From positions 62,001 through 126,000 of the forward strand of contig CALFZO010000006.1 in the NCBI GenBank assembly GCA_937952305.1: a stretch of DNA of 64,000 nucleotides, given 5' to 3'. The translations under genes were made by a program, and so were the position numbers. The DNA comes from an uncultured Anaerolineales bacterium (GTDB taxonomy: Bacteria; Chloroflexota; Anaerolineae; Anaerolineales; UBA6663). The notes below the pieces were generated by a model that was not told the origin of the DNA, did no database searches, and saw only the letters and a program-made list of their open reading frames with translations. This document shows positions 1 to 7,438 of the stretch, piece after piece; within the stretch, counting starts at the first letter, position 1; each line of letters opens with the position of its first letter.

Positions 1-446
1 ATTTCGGCGTGCACTGCGAAGTCATCCACCACACGCAGCTGATCGCCGAACTGCAAGCGGCCGGCCGGCTCAAGACCGACCCGGCGCGGACCAGCCAGGT
101 GGTCTTCCACGACCCGTGCTACCTGGGCCGGCACAACGGCGTTTTCGACGCGCCGCGCGAGGCCCTGGTCGGCGCCGGCGCGGCCGTGGCGGAACTGCCG
201 CGCACCCGGACGCAGTCCTTCTGCTGCGGGGCCGGCGGCGCGCAAATGTGGAAGGAAGAAGAGCACGGCGCCGAGCGCGTCAGCCAGAGCCGCCTGCGCG
301 AGGCCATCGCCTCCGGCCGCGACACGCTGGCCGTGGCCTGCCCGTTCTGCATGATCATGCTCACGGACGCGGCCAGCGGCGAAAAGACCGACCTCAAGAT
401 CAAGGACGTGGCCGAGGTCGTGGCCGAAAGCCTGGCCCAGAACTGA
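1..446 (+). CDS. (Fe-S)-binding CCG-domain protein, C-terminal part
   Basis: This is the 3' end of a gene cut by the window start; it reads from base 3 in frame and stops with TGA. The visible part is one cysteine-rich CCG domain: a Cys after FHDP, the CCGAGG pair, and a closing CPFC, giving the C...CC...CxxC pattern of heterodisulfide-reductase subunit B/D and glycolate-oxidase GlcF relatives. Such domains bind an Fe-S cluster and pass electrons in cytoplasmic or membrane-associated redox complexes. The HHTQLI segment before the domain is typical of the family. The N-terminal ferredoxin and membrane parts expected in the long form lie outside the window, so the exact subfamily and partner cannot be set. 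Confidence 0.85.
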   Translation, partial: FGVHCEVIHHTQLIAELQAAGRLKTDPARTSQVVFHDPCYLGRHNGVFDAPREALVGAGAAVAELPRTRTQSFCCGAGGAQMWKEEEHGAERVSQSRLREAIASGRDTLAVACPFCMIMLTDAASGEKTDLKIKDVAEVVAESLAQN

Positions 447-462
447 CGACGGAGCGCAGACG

Positions 463-828
463 ATGGACGGCGGACGGCCGCCGGGCTCGGCGCGGGCGAC
501 TGACACCGTCCCAGCGCGGGGCCGTCGTCCATCGTCCTTCGTCTGGCCCACCGCTGTCGCCCTCGTCGTCCTCGGCGCCTGCCTGGCCGCCTCGCTGGGG
601 TTGACGCTCGCCCTCACCGCGCAGCGCCTGGACCTCGTCCACGCCGCCGTCTTCAACGCCTGCCGGATGCGCACCGAGGCCGTCCATTGGCAGAACCGGG
701 CGCGCCTGCCGCACCCGGTGAGCTACGATTTCACCAAAAGCCCCGACTCCTTTGTGCTCGTGGAAGTCTGGATCGCTGACGGCCCGACCCTGTCTTTCAG
801 CCACAGGCTGCCGGCCGCCTGCCCGTAG
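463..828 (+). CDS. hypothetical single-pass membrane protein
   Basis: A 121-residue frame that I do not recognise. It has one hydrophobic stretch (about residues 28-50, rich in Ala, Val and Leu) that could be a membrane anchor, then a short polar tail with two Trp and a Cys. The ATG sits inside the left arm of an imperfect inverted repeat (459-479 against 522-543) of a type seen in other gaps of this window. The first ~27 residues may therefore be repeat DNA, with the true start further in. No clear ribosome binding site was found. It may be spurious. Confidence 0.3.
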   Translation: MDGGRPPGSARATDTVPARGRRPSSFVWPTAVALVVLGACLAASLGLTLALTAQRLDLVHAAVFNACRMRTEAVHWQNRARLPHPVSYDFTKSPDSFVLVEVWIADGPTLSFSHRLPAACP

Positions 829-873
829 GCGGCGGGCCACCCCATTCGCATTAGTCGATATGTCCTAATAGCC

Positions 874-902
874 TTGACTCGGCCTTGGTCATGTTCTACG
901 AT
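874..902 (+). promoter_or_regulatory. sigma-70-type promoter for the E1-E2 operon
   Basis: TTGACT at 874-879 and TACGAT at 897-902 are separated by 17 bases. It lies 65 bases upstream of the GTG start of the E1 gene, in a locally AT-richer gap, and is the natural promoter for the E1/E2/aminotransferase genes. Confidence 0.6.
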
Positions 903-966
903 AGCGGCGGCGGCGATATTGGACTTTGTGCACAAACTTGAACAGAATTGACAAAAGGATAGACGC

Positions 967-3375
967 GTGGTCGCATCCCCCGATACCCAATTGAGGCTGG
1001 ACGCGGAGACCCTTTTGAACGATTACCGGCTGGCGGCCGAGAGCCGTCAGGTGAGCTTGGTGGGCCGGCGGGAAGTGATGAGCGGCAAGGCCAAGTTCGG
1101 CATCTTCGGCGACGGCAAGGAAGTGGCGCAAATCGCCCTGGCGAAAGTGATCCAGCCGGGCGATTTTCGTGCCGGCTACTATCGCGATCAGACGCTGGCC
1201 TTCGCCCTGGGGGTGACCACCTACGAGCAGTTCTTCGCCCAGCTGTACGCCCACGCCGACATCGAAGCCGACCCGATGACGGGCGGCCGCTCGATGAACG
1301 GGCACTTCGGCACGCGCAGCCTCAACGCGGACGGCTCCTGGCGGAACCTGGCCGCCCAGGTGAACTTCTCGGCCGATGTCTCGCCCACCGCCGCGCAGAT
1401 GCCGCGCCTGGTGGGGCTGGGGTACGCCTCGCGCCTGTACCGTGAGCTGGCCGACCTGCGCGGCCTGACGCAGTTCTCGCGCAACGGCGACGAGATTGCC
1501 TTCGGCACCATTGGCAACGCCAGCACCGCCGAGGGCCTGTTCTGGGAGTCGATCAACGCCATCGGCGTGCTGCGCGCGCCCGTGCTCCTGTCCATCTGGG
1601 ACGACGGCTACGGCATCTCGGTCCCCAACGAATTCCAGATGGTGAAAGAGGACATCGGCACGCTGCTGCGCGGCTTCCAGCGCAGCGCCGGCGGGCGCGA
1701 CGGCTTCGACCTGTACACCGTGCGCGGCTGGGATTATCCGCAGCTGCTGGAGACCTACGCGCGGGCCGCCGCCACTGTCCGGCGCGAGCATATCCCGGCC
1801 ATCGTGCACGTGATCGAGCTGACCCAGCCGCAGGGCCACTCCACCTCCGGCAGCCACGAGCGCTACAAATCGCGCGAGCGCCTGGCCTGGGAGAGCGAGC
1901 ACGACGGCCTGCGCCGCTTCCGCCAGTGGCTCAGCGACCACGGCGTGGCGACGCCGGCCGAGTTGGACCTGATCGACCGCGACGCGCGCCAGACCGCCGA
2001 GCGCGCCCGCCAGCGCGCGTGGGAGGCCTTCACCCAGCCGATCCTGGCTGAGCACAAAGCCCTGGCCGAGCTGTTAGACCAGGTGGCCGGGCTGGCCAGC
2101 GCGCCGGAGGCCCTGCGCCAGATCAAACGCCGGCTGCTGACCGGGCCGGTGCCGCACCGCCGCGACGCCCAGGTGGCTGCGCGCGAGGCGCTGGCGGCTC
2201 TGCGCGCCGACCCGGCGCCGGTGCGCCAGCCCCTAATCCAGTGGCGGGAGCGCCATCACCGCGCCCAACGCGAGCGCTACGGCATGCACCTGCACAGCCA
2301 CTCAGATGAGTCCGCACTGGAGGTGCCGGAGGTCAAGCCGCGCTTCTCCGACCGCTCGCCCGAGGTGCACGGTTTCGAGATCCTCAACGCCTGCTTCGAC
2401 GCCATGCTGGCGCGCGACCCGCGCGTGCTGGCCTTTGGCGAAGACGTCGGCCACCTGGGCGACGTCAACCAGGGCTTTGCGGGCTTGCAGACCAAGTATG
2501 GCCAACTGCGCGTCACCGACACCGGCATCCGCGAAGCCACCATCGTCGGGCAGGCTATCGGCCTGGCGCTGCGCGGCCTGCGCCCGATCGCCGAGATCCA
2601 GTACCTGGATTACCTGCTCTACGCGCTGCAGATCCTGTCAGACGACCTGGCCTGCCTGCGCTGGCGCACCGCCGGCGGCCAGAAGGCGCCCGTGATCATC
2701 CGCACCCGCGGCCACCGGCTGGAGGGCATCTGGCACGCCGGCTCGCCGATGGCGGCCGCCGTCAACGTCCTGCGCGGCCTGCACGTCCTGGTGCCGCGCA
2801 ACATGACCCAGGCCGCCGGCTTCTACAACACTCTGCTCCGCTCCGACGAGCCCGGCCTGGTGGTGGAAGTGCTCAACGGCTACCGGCTGAAAGAGCGCCG
2901 GCCGGACAACCTGGCCGAGTTCACGCTGCCGCTGGGCGTGCCGGAGGTGATCCGACCCGGCCGCGACCTGACGGTGGTGACCTACGGCGCCTGCTGCCGC
3001 CTGGCGCTGGAAGCCGCCGACCAACTGGCGGCGGTGGGCGTGGACGCCGAGGTCATCGACGTGCGCTCGCTGCTGCCCTTCGACCGCAACGGCCTGATCG
3101 GGGCCTCGCTCCAGAAGACCAACCGCGTGTTATTCTTGGACGAGGATATGCCCGGCGGGACCACGGCCTACCTGTTCCAGGAGGTGCTGGAACGCCAGGG
3201 CGCCTTCCGCTGGCTGGACTCCGAGCCGCGCACGTTGGCCGCCCAGCCGCATCGCCCGGCCTACGGCTCCGACGGCGACTACTGGTCCAAGCCGAACGCC
3301 GAACAGATTTTCGAGGCCGCTTACGACCTCATGCACGAGGCCGACCCCGCGCAGTACCCGATGTTTTATCGCTGA
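967..3375 (+). CDS. 2-oxoacid dehydrogenase E1, fused alpha-beta subunits
   Basis: An 802-residue thiamine-diphosphate enzyme that decarboxylates a 2-oxoacid (branched-chain 2-oxoacid or pyruvate) and passes the acyl group to lipoyl-E2. Residues ~1-340 are the alpha part (GYYRDQTLAFALG, GNASTAEG, DDGYGISVP cofactor region). After a helical linker, residues ~465-800 are the beta part (AFGEDVGHLGDV, EIQYLDYLLYAL, GGTTAYLF). Two-subunit E1s are usually separate genes of ~330-360 residues each; the single-chain form is known in some phyla. The start is GTG with AAAGGAT upstream, 65 bases after a good promoter. The E2 gene follows, but no E3 is in the window. Substrate choice between branched-chain and pyruvate is not resolved. 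Confidence 0.88.
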   Translation: MVASPDTQLRLDAETLLNDYRLAAESRQVSLVGRREVMSGKAKFGIFGDGKEVAQIALAKVIQPGDFRAGYYRDQTLAFALGVTTYEQFFAQLYAHADIEADPMTGGRSMNGHFGTRSLNADGSWRNLAAQVNFSADVSPTAAQMPRLVGLGYASRLYRELADLRGLTQFSRNGDEIAFGTIGNASTAEGLFWESINAIGVLRAPVLLSIWDDGYGISVPNEFQMVKEDIGTLLRGFQRSAGGRDGFDLYTVRGWDYPQLLETYARAAATVRREHIPAIVHVIELTQPQGHSTSGSHERYKSRERLAWESEHDGLRRFRQWLSDHGVATPAELDLIDRDARQTAERARQRAWEAFTQPILAEHKALAELLDQVAGLASAPEALRQIKRRLLTGPVPHRRDAQVAAREALAALRADPAPVRQPLIQWRERHHRAQRERYGMHLHSHSDESALEVPEVKPRFSDRSPEVHGFEILNACFDAMLARDPRVLAFGEDVGHLGDVNQGFAGLQTKYGQLRVTDTGIREATIVGQAIGLALRGLRPIAEIQYLDYLLYALQILSDDLACLRWRTAGGQKAPVIIRTRGHRLEGIWHAGSPMAAAVNVLRGLHVLVPRNMTQAAGFYNTLLRSDEPGLVVEVLNGYRLKERRPDNLAEFTLPLGVPEVIRPGRDLTVVTYGACCRLALEAADQLAAVGVDAEVIDVRSLLPFDRNGLIGASLQKTNRVLFLDEDMPGGTTAYLFQEVLERQGAFRWLDSEPRTLAAQPHRPAYGSDGDYWSKPNAEQIFEAAYDLMHEADPAQYPMFYR

Positions 3376-3470
3376 GGCGCGTTTCCAACTCTCCAATCCC
3401 TGATCTCTGGATGAATCCTGGAGACCGAAGACTGGAGACTCGCGCCTGATCACTGGAGACCCACCGCACA
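3376..3470. repeat. intergenic CTGGAGAC repeat patch
   Basis: The 95-base gap between E1 and E2 holds three copies of CTGGAGAC (3418, 3432 and 3453), plus a partly inverted version (ACTCTCCAATCCCTGATCTC) near 3389-3408. It looks like a low-complexity intergenic repeat and not a promoter. No terminator is visible. Confidence 0.5.
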
Positions 3471-4760
3471 ATGCCCACCACGCAAGTCCTGATGCCTCAA
3501 CTCGGCGAGTCCGTCGACGAGGGCACGATCAGCAAATGGCTTAAGCAGGAAGGCGAGACGATCCAGGAGTTCGAACCGCTGCTGGAGGTCAACACCGACA
3601 AGGTCGACACGGAGGTCCCGGCGCCGGCGGCCGGCATCGTGATTAAGCTGCTGGTGGCGCCGGGCGTCACGGTCAAAGCCGGCACCCCAATCGCCGTGAT
3701 CGGCCTGCCGGAGGAAGCGCCGGCGGCGCCGACCAACGGCAAGGGCCACGGCCCGCTAGCGACGGTGGACTCTGGCACCCCGGCGGCGCGCCGCGAGCTG
3801 GGCTTTATTTCGCCCGTCGTCGCCAAGCTCGCGGACGAGCACGGCGTGGACCTGCACCAGGTGCCGGGCACCGGCCTGGGCGGACGCATCACCAAGAAAG
3901 ACGTGCTGAACTTCCTGGAGGCCCGCAAGGGCGGCGTCGTCGCTCCGCCCACGGCCGCGCCGCGCGCCGAACCCGTGAGCGCCCCCGCGGCGCCCGCGCC
4001 CGTCGCACCGGTTGCCCCGGCGGCGCCCGCGCCTGGGCCGGCCGGCGAGGACACGGTCGTGCGCGTCGAGGGCATGCGCAAGCTCATCGCCGAGCACATG
4101 GTGCGCAGCAAGCACACGGCCCCGCACGTCACCACCGTCTTCGAGGCCGACATGGGCAGCGTGCTCGCCCACCTGGACCGGCACCAGGCCGACTTCGCGC
4201 GCGACGGCGTCAAGCTGACGCTGACGGCTTATTTCGTCAGCGCCATCGTGGCCGGGCTGAAGGCCATGCCGATCGTCAACAGCCAGTGGAGCGAGGACGC
4301 CGCCGGCGCGCGCATCATCCTGAAGCGCGAGATCAACGTCGGGATGGCCGTGGCCCTGGACGGCGGCGAGGCCGGCGCCGGGCTGATCGTGCCGGTCCTC
4401 AAGCGCGCCGACGAAAAGTCGCTGCTGGGCCTGGCGCGCGAGATCAACGACCTGGCGCGCCGCGCCCGGGCCAAGGCCCTCAAACCGGACGAGGTCCAGG
4501 GCGGCACCTTCACGCTCACCAACCACGGCGTGAGCGGATCGCTCTTCGCCACCCCGGTCATCAACCAGCCCCAGACCGGCATCCTCGGCGCCGGCGTGGT
4601 GCAGAAGCGCGTGCTGGTCGTCTCGCGCGACGGCCAGGATGCGATCGTCATCCGGCCGATGGTCTACCTGGCGCTGACCTTCGACCATCGCGTCTTGGAC
4701 GGCGCCACCGCCGACCGCTTCATGCAAACGGTGAAGGCCACGCTGGAAGGCTGGCGCTGA
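3471..4760 (+). CDS. dihydrolipoamide acyltransferase, E2 of a 2-oxoacid dehydrogenase
   Basis: A 429-residue E2 core enzyme. Residues 1-78 are a lipoyl domain with the acceptor lysine K44 in NTDKVDTE. A Pro/Ala-rich hinge leads to a peripheral subunit-binding domain (~106-143, ending GGRITKKDVLNFLE). A second Ala/Pro linker precedes the catalytic domain (~200-429), where DHRVLDG (H406, D410) is the chloramphenicol-acetyltransferase-type active site. It takes the acyl group from E1 and transfers it to CoA in the cytoplasm. It lies 95 bases after the fused E1 gene and forms a complex with it; E3 must come from elsewhere. Confidence 0.92.
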   Translation: MPTTQVLMPQLGESVDEGTISKWLKQEGETIQEFEPLLEVNTDKVDTEVPAPAAGIVIKLLVAPGVTVKAGTPIAVIGLPEEAPAAPTNGKGHGPLATVDSGTPAARRELGFISPVVAKLADEHGVDLHQVPGTGLGGRITKKDVLNFLEARKGGVVAPPTAAPRAEPVSAPAAPAPVAPVAPAAPAPGPAGEDTVVRVEGMRKLIAEHMVRSKHTAPHVTTVFEADMGSVLAHLDRHQADFARDGVKLTLTAYFVSAIVAGLKAMPIVNSQWSEDAAGARIILKREINVGMAVALDGGEAGAGLIVPVLKRADEKSLLGLAREINDLARRARAKALKPDEVQGGTFTLTNHGVSGSLFATPVINQPQTGILGAGVVQKRVLVVSRDGQDAIVIRPMVYLALTFDHRVLDGATADRFMQTVKATLEGWR

Positions 4761-4832
4761 CGCCCTGCTCCAAAACCGGCCGGCGCGGTATCAGCCTCTG
4801 AGCGGCGTCCGTCCACACCACAAGGATTATCC

Positions 4833-6128
4833 ATGGCCATCGCCTCGCCCGATCGCTCGCATGATCTCTCGCACCTCGCTCCGGTCTGGGGCCGCGCCGT
4901 CCCAGACACGCTGATCGCCGAACGCGGCGAGGGCGCTTATCTCTACACGGTCGACGGCCGGCGCTTCCTGGACTTCACTTGCGGCATCGGCGTGACCAAC
5001 ACCGGCCACGCCCACCCGCGCGTGGTCAAGGCCATCCAGGAACAGGCCGCCAAGATCATCCACAGCCAGGCCAACATCGCCTACAGCCTGCCCCTGCTGC
5101 AGCTGACCGACGAACTGCTTGGCGTCGTGCCGCCGCCGCTGACGTCGTTCTACTTCTCCAACTCCGGCGCCGAGATCACCGAAGGCGCCGTCAAGCTCGC
5201 CAAGCAGGCCACCGGCCGGCCGAACATCATCGTCTTCAGCGGCTCCTTCCACGGCCGCACCCACCTGACGATGAGCATGACGACGTCCAAGACCGTCTAT
5301 CGGGCCGGCTATCAGCCGCTGGTGCCCGGCATCTTCGTGGCGCCCTATCCGTACGCGTACCGCTACGGCTGGGACGAGGCCGCGACGGTCGCGCACTGCT
5401 TGAAGGAACTCAAGCAGCTGCTCAAAGCGCAGACGGCGCCGCAGGAGACGGCCGCCATCATCATCGAGCCGGTGCTGGGCGAGGGCGGCTACGTGGTGCC
5501 GCCGGCCGCCTTCCTGCACGAACTGCGGGAGCTGTGCGACCACTACGGCATCCTGCTGATCGCCGACGAGGTCCAGTCCGGCTTTGGCCGGACCGGGCGC
5601 TGGTTCGGCATCGAGCACTTCGGCGTGACGCCGGACATCATCACGATGGCCAAGGGCATCGCCTCCGGCCTGCCGCTCTCCGGCCTGGCCGCCAGCCCGG
5701 AGCTGATGGCCAAGTGGACGCCCGGCTCGCACGGCGGCACCTTCGGCGGCAACGCCGTGGCGTGCGCGGCCGGCGTGGCCACCCTCCAGGCCATGCGCGA
5801 AGAGAAGCTCGTGGAGAACGCCGAGCGCCAGGGGCGGGTGCTGCAGGCCGGGCTGCGCCAGCTGCAGGAGGAGTATCCCGAGATCGGCGACGTGCGCGGC
5901 CTGGGTCTGATGATCGCGACCGAGTTCACGACCTCCGGGCGCGAGCCATGGACCGAGCGCGCCAAGGCCGCGGCCAAAGCGGCCCTGAACGAGGGCTTGC
6001 TGCTCTTGACCTGCGGCTCCTACGACAACATCCTGCGCTGGATCCCGCCGCTGGTGGTCACCGAAGCCCAGGTGAAGGACGCCCTCGGGATGTTTGAACG
6101 CGCCCTGCACACCGTGACCCACAACTGA
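4833..6128 (+). CDS. class-III aminotransferase (4-aminobutyrate-type)
   Basis: A 431-residue PLP enzyme of fold type I. The SNSGAE phosphate-binding loop, the IIEPVLGEGGY segment, IADEVQSGFGRTG, and K274 in TMAKG (Schiff-base lysine) are all present, as in 4-aminobutyrate, ornithine and related omega-aminotransferases. It would move an amino group from an omega-amino acid to 2-oxoglutarate, or act in the reverse direction. Its place behind the 2-oxoacid dehydrogenase genes suggests amino-acid catabolism feeding an oxoacid to E1/E2, but the substrate is not determined. A perfect terminator hairpin follows, closing the transcription unit. Confidence 0.85.
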   Translation: MAIASPDRSHDLSHLAPVWGRAVPDTLIAERGEGAYLYTVDGRRFLDFTCGIGVTNTGHAHPRVVKAIQEQAAKIIHSQANIAYSLPLLQLTDELLGVVPPPLTSFYFSNSGAEITEGAVKLAKQATGRPNIIVFSGSFHGRTHLTMSMTTSKTVYRAGYQPLVPGIFVAPYPYAYRYGWDEAATVAHCLKELKQLLKAQTAPQETAAIIIEPVLGEGGYVVPPAAFLHELRELCDHYGILLIADEVQSGFGRTGRWFGIEHFGVTPDIITMAKGIASGLPLSGLAASPELMAKWTPGSHGGTFGGNAVACAAGVATLQAMREEKLVENAERQGRVLQAGLRQLQEEYPEIGDVRGLGLMIATEFTTSGREPWTERAKAAAKAALNEGLLLLTCGSYDNILRWIPPLVVTEAQVKDALGMFERALHTVTHN

Positions 6129-6158
6129 GGCGCCGGTCTTCCCTCACCCAACGACGCT

Positions 6159-6202
6159 CCGGCGGCGGCGGGCCTGTTGGCTCAGCCGCCGCCGGTTGTT
6201 TT
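6159..6202 (+). terminator. Rho-independent terminator after aminotransferase gene
   Basis: A perfect 11-bp stem (6159-6169 with 6185-6195, CCGGCGGCGGC/GCCGCCGCCGG) with a 15-base loop is followed by TTGTTTT. It ends the E1-E2-aminotransferase unit. Confidence 0.8.
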
Positions 6203-6286
6203 CCCGGTGTGGTGGCGGAACGGCCGCCGTGGTACAAATGCCGCCGACGCGGTGCCCTGGCCGCGTCCCGCCTGGAGGACAACCCT

Positions 6287-7321
6287 ATGACCATCGAAAC
6301 CCCACCGCCAGCCACGGCCGGACCCGCCCCACGCCGGCCGCCGGCCAGCCCGGCGCCGTTCTGGCAGCTGCTGGCCGCGCTCATTGCCGGCTTCAGCCTG
6401 CCGGTGCTGGCCTGCGCCGGCCTGCTCCTGGCCGGTGCGCTGGCGCTGCAGCTCGCGGCGTCCGGCGCTCCACGCGCCGACCTGCCCACCGCGCGCGGCC
6501 CGCGCTTTGGCCCGGCCATCGGCGTTGTCCGGGTGGAGGGCCTGATCACGTCCGATGGCGCGGGCACAGCCGGCGTGGGCGCCGCCAGCGCCGAAGCCGT
6601 GATCCGCAACCTGGAGGCCGCCGCCGCGGACCCGGAGGTGCGCGCCATCCTGCTGGTGGTGAACAGCCCCGGCGGCGGCGTCAACGCCTCGGACCTGATC
6701 TACCACAAGCTGGAGCAGATCGACAAGCCGATTGTCGTGATGATGGGCGACCTGGCGGCCAGCGGCGGCTATTACCTGAGCATGGCCGCGGACTGGATCG
6801 TGGCCAACCCGAACACGCTGACGGGCTCCATCGGCGTGATCAGCGAGTTTCCGAACGCTTCCGGTCTGCTGGAGAAAGCCGGCGTCGACTTCGTCGTCAT
6901 CACCAGCGGCGGGCGCAAAGACTTCGGCTCGCCCTACCGCGAGATGACGGATGCCGAGCGCGCCTACTGGCAGGCGATTGTGGATGAGACCTACGAGAGT
7001 TTCGTCCAGATTGTGGCCGCCGGGCGCGGCCTGGGCGAAGACGAGGTCCGCGCGCTGGCGGACGGCAGCGTTTACACGGGGCGCCAGGCGCTGGAGAAGG
7101 GCCTGGTGGATCAGCTCGGGTACAGCGAAGAGGCCATTGCCAAGGCCGCCGAGTTGGGCGGGATCGAGGGCGAGCCGCGCCTGCTGGAGTTCGAGAGCGA
7201 GCCGCGCCTGCTCGACCTGTTGACCCAGGTCTCCCAGAGCGGCCGGCTGTGGCCCACCTGGGCCGAAGTCGCCAACCTGATCGGGTTCCCGCGCCTGTCG
7301 GCGCGCTGGGTGGGGCCTTAA
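6287..7321 (+). CDS. sppA: signal peptide peptidase SppA-type membrane serine protease
   Basis: A 344-residue protein of the S49 family. A Pro-rich cytoplasmic head and one long membrane span (~24-56) precede the crotonase-like protease domain. S159 in LAASGGYY is the nucleophile and K211 in GGRKDF the general base, matching the Ser/Lys dyad of the short (Bacillus-type) SppA. VNSPGGG and TGSIGVI are family blocks. It would degrade leftover signal peptides or other membrane-inserted fragments, with the active site outside. The start at 6287 is chosen because GGAGGA lies 7 bases upstream; a longer frame begins at 6209 but has no such site. It is monocistronic and converges on the chemoreceptor gene. 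Confidence 0.88.
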   Translation: MTIETPPPATAGPAPRRPPASPAPFWQLLAALIAGFSLPVLACAGLLLAGALALQLAASGAPRADLPTARGPRFGPAIGVVRVEGLITSDGAGTAGVGAASAEAVIRNLEAAAADPEVRAILLVVNSPGGGVNASDLIYHKLEQIDKPIVVMMGDLAASGGYYLSMAADWIVANPNTLTGSIGVISEFPNASGLLEKAGVDFVVITSGGRKDFGSPYREMTDAERAYWQAIVDETYESFVQIVAAGRGLGEDEVRALADGSVYTGRQALEKGLVDQLGYSEEAIAKAAELGGIEGEPRLLEFESEPRLLDLLTQVSQSGRLWPTWAEVANLIGFPRLSARWVGP

Positions 7322-7438
7322 AGCATTTTCCGCTGGCGCTGACGTCACCCCAGCCCCGGCCTCCCACTGCGCTCCGCTGCGGGGGCCAGGGTGCGCCGGA
7401 ATGACCGAGCGCAAGTCATAGCGGGAGCCGCTTTAGGC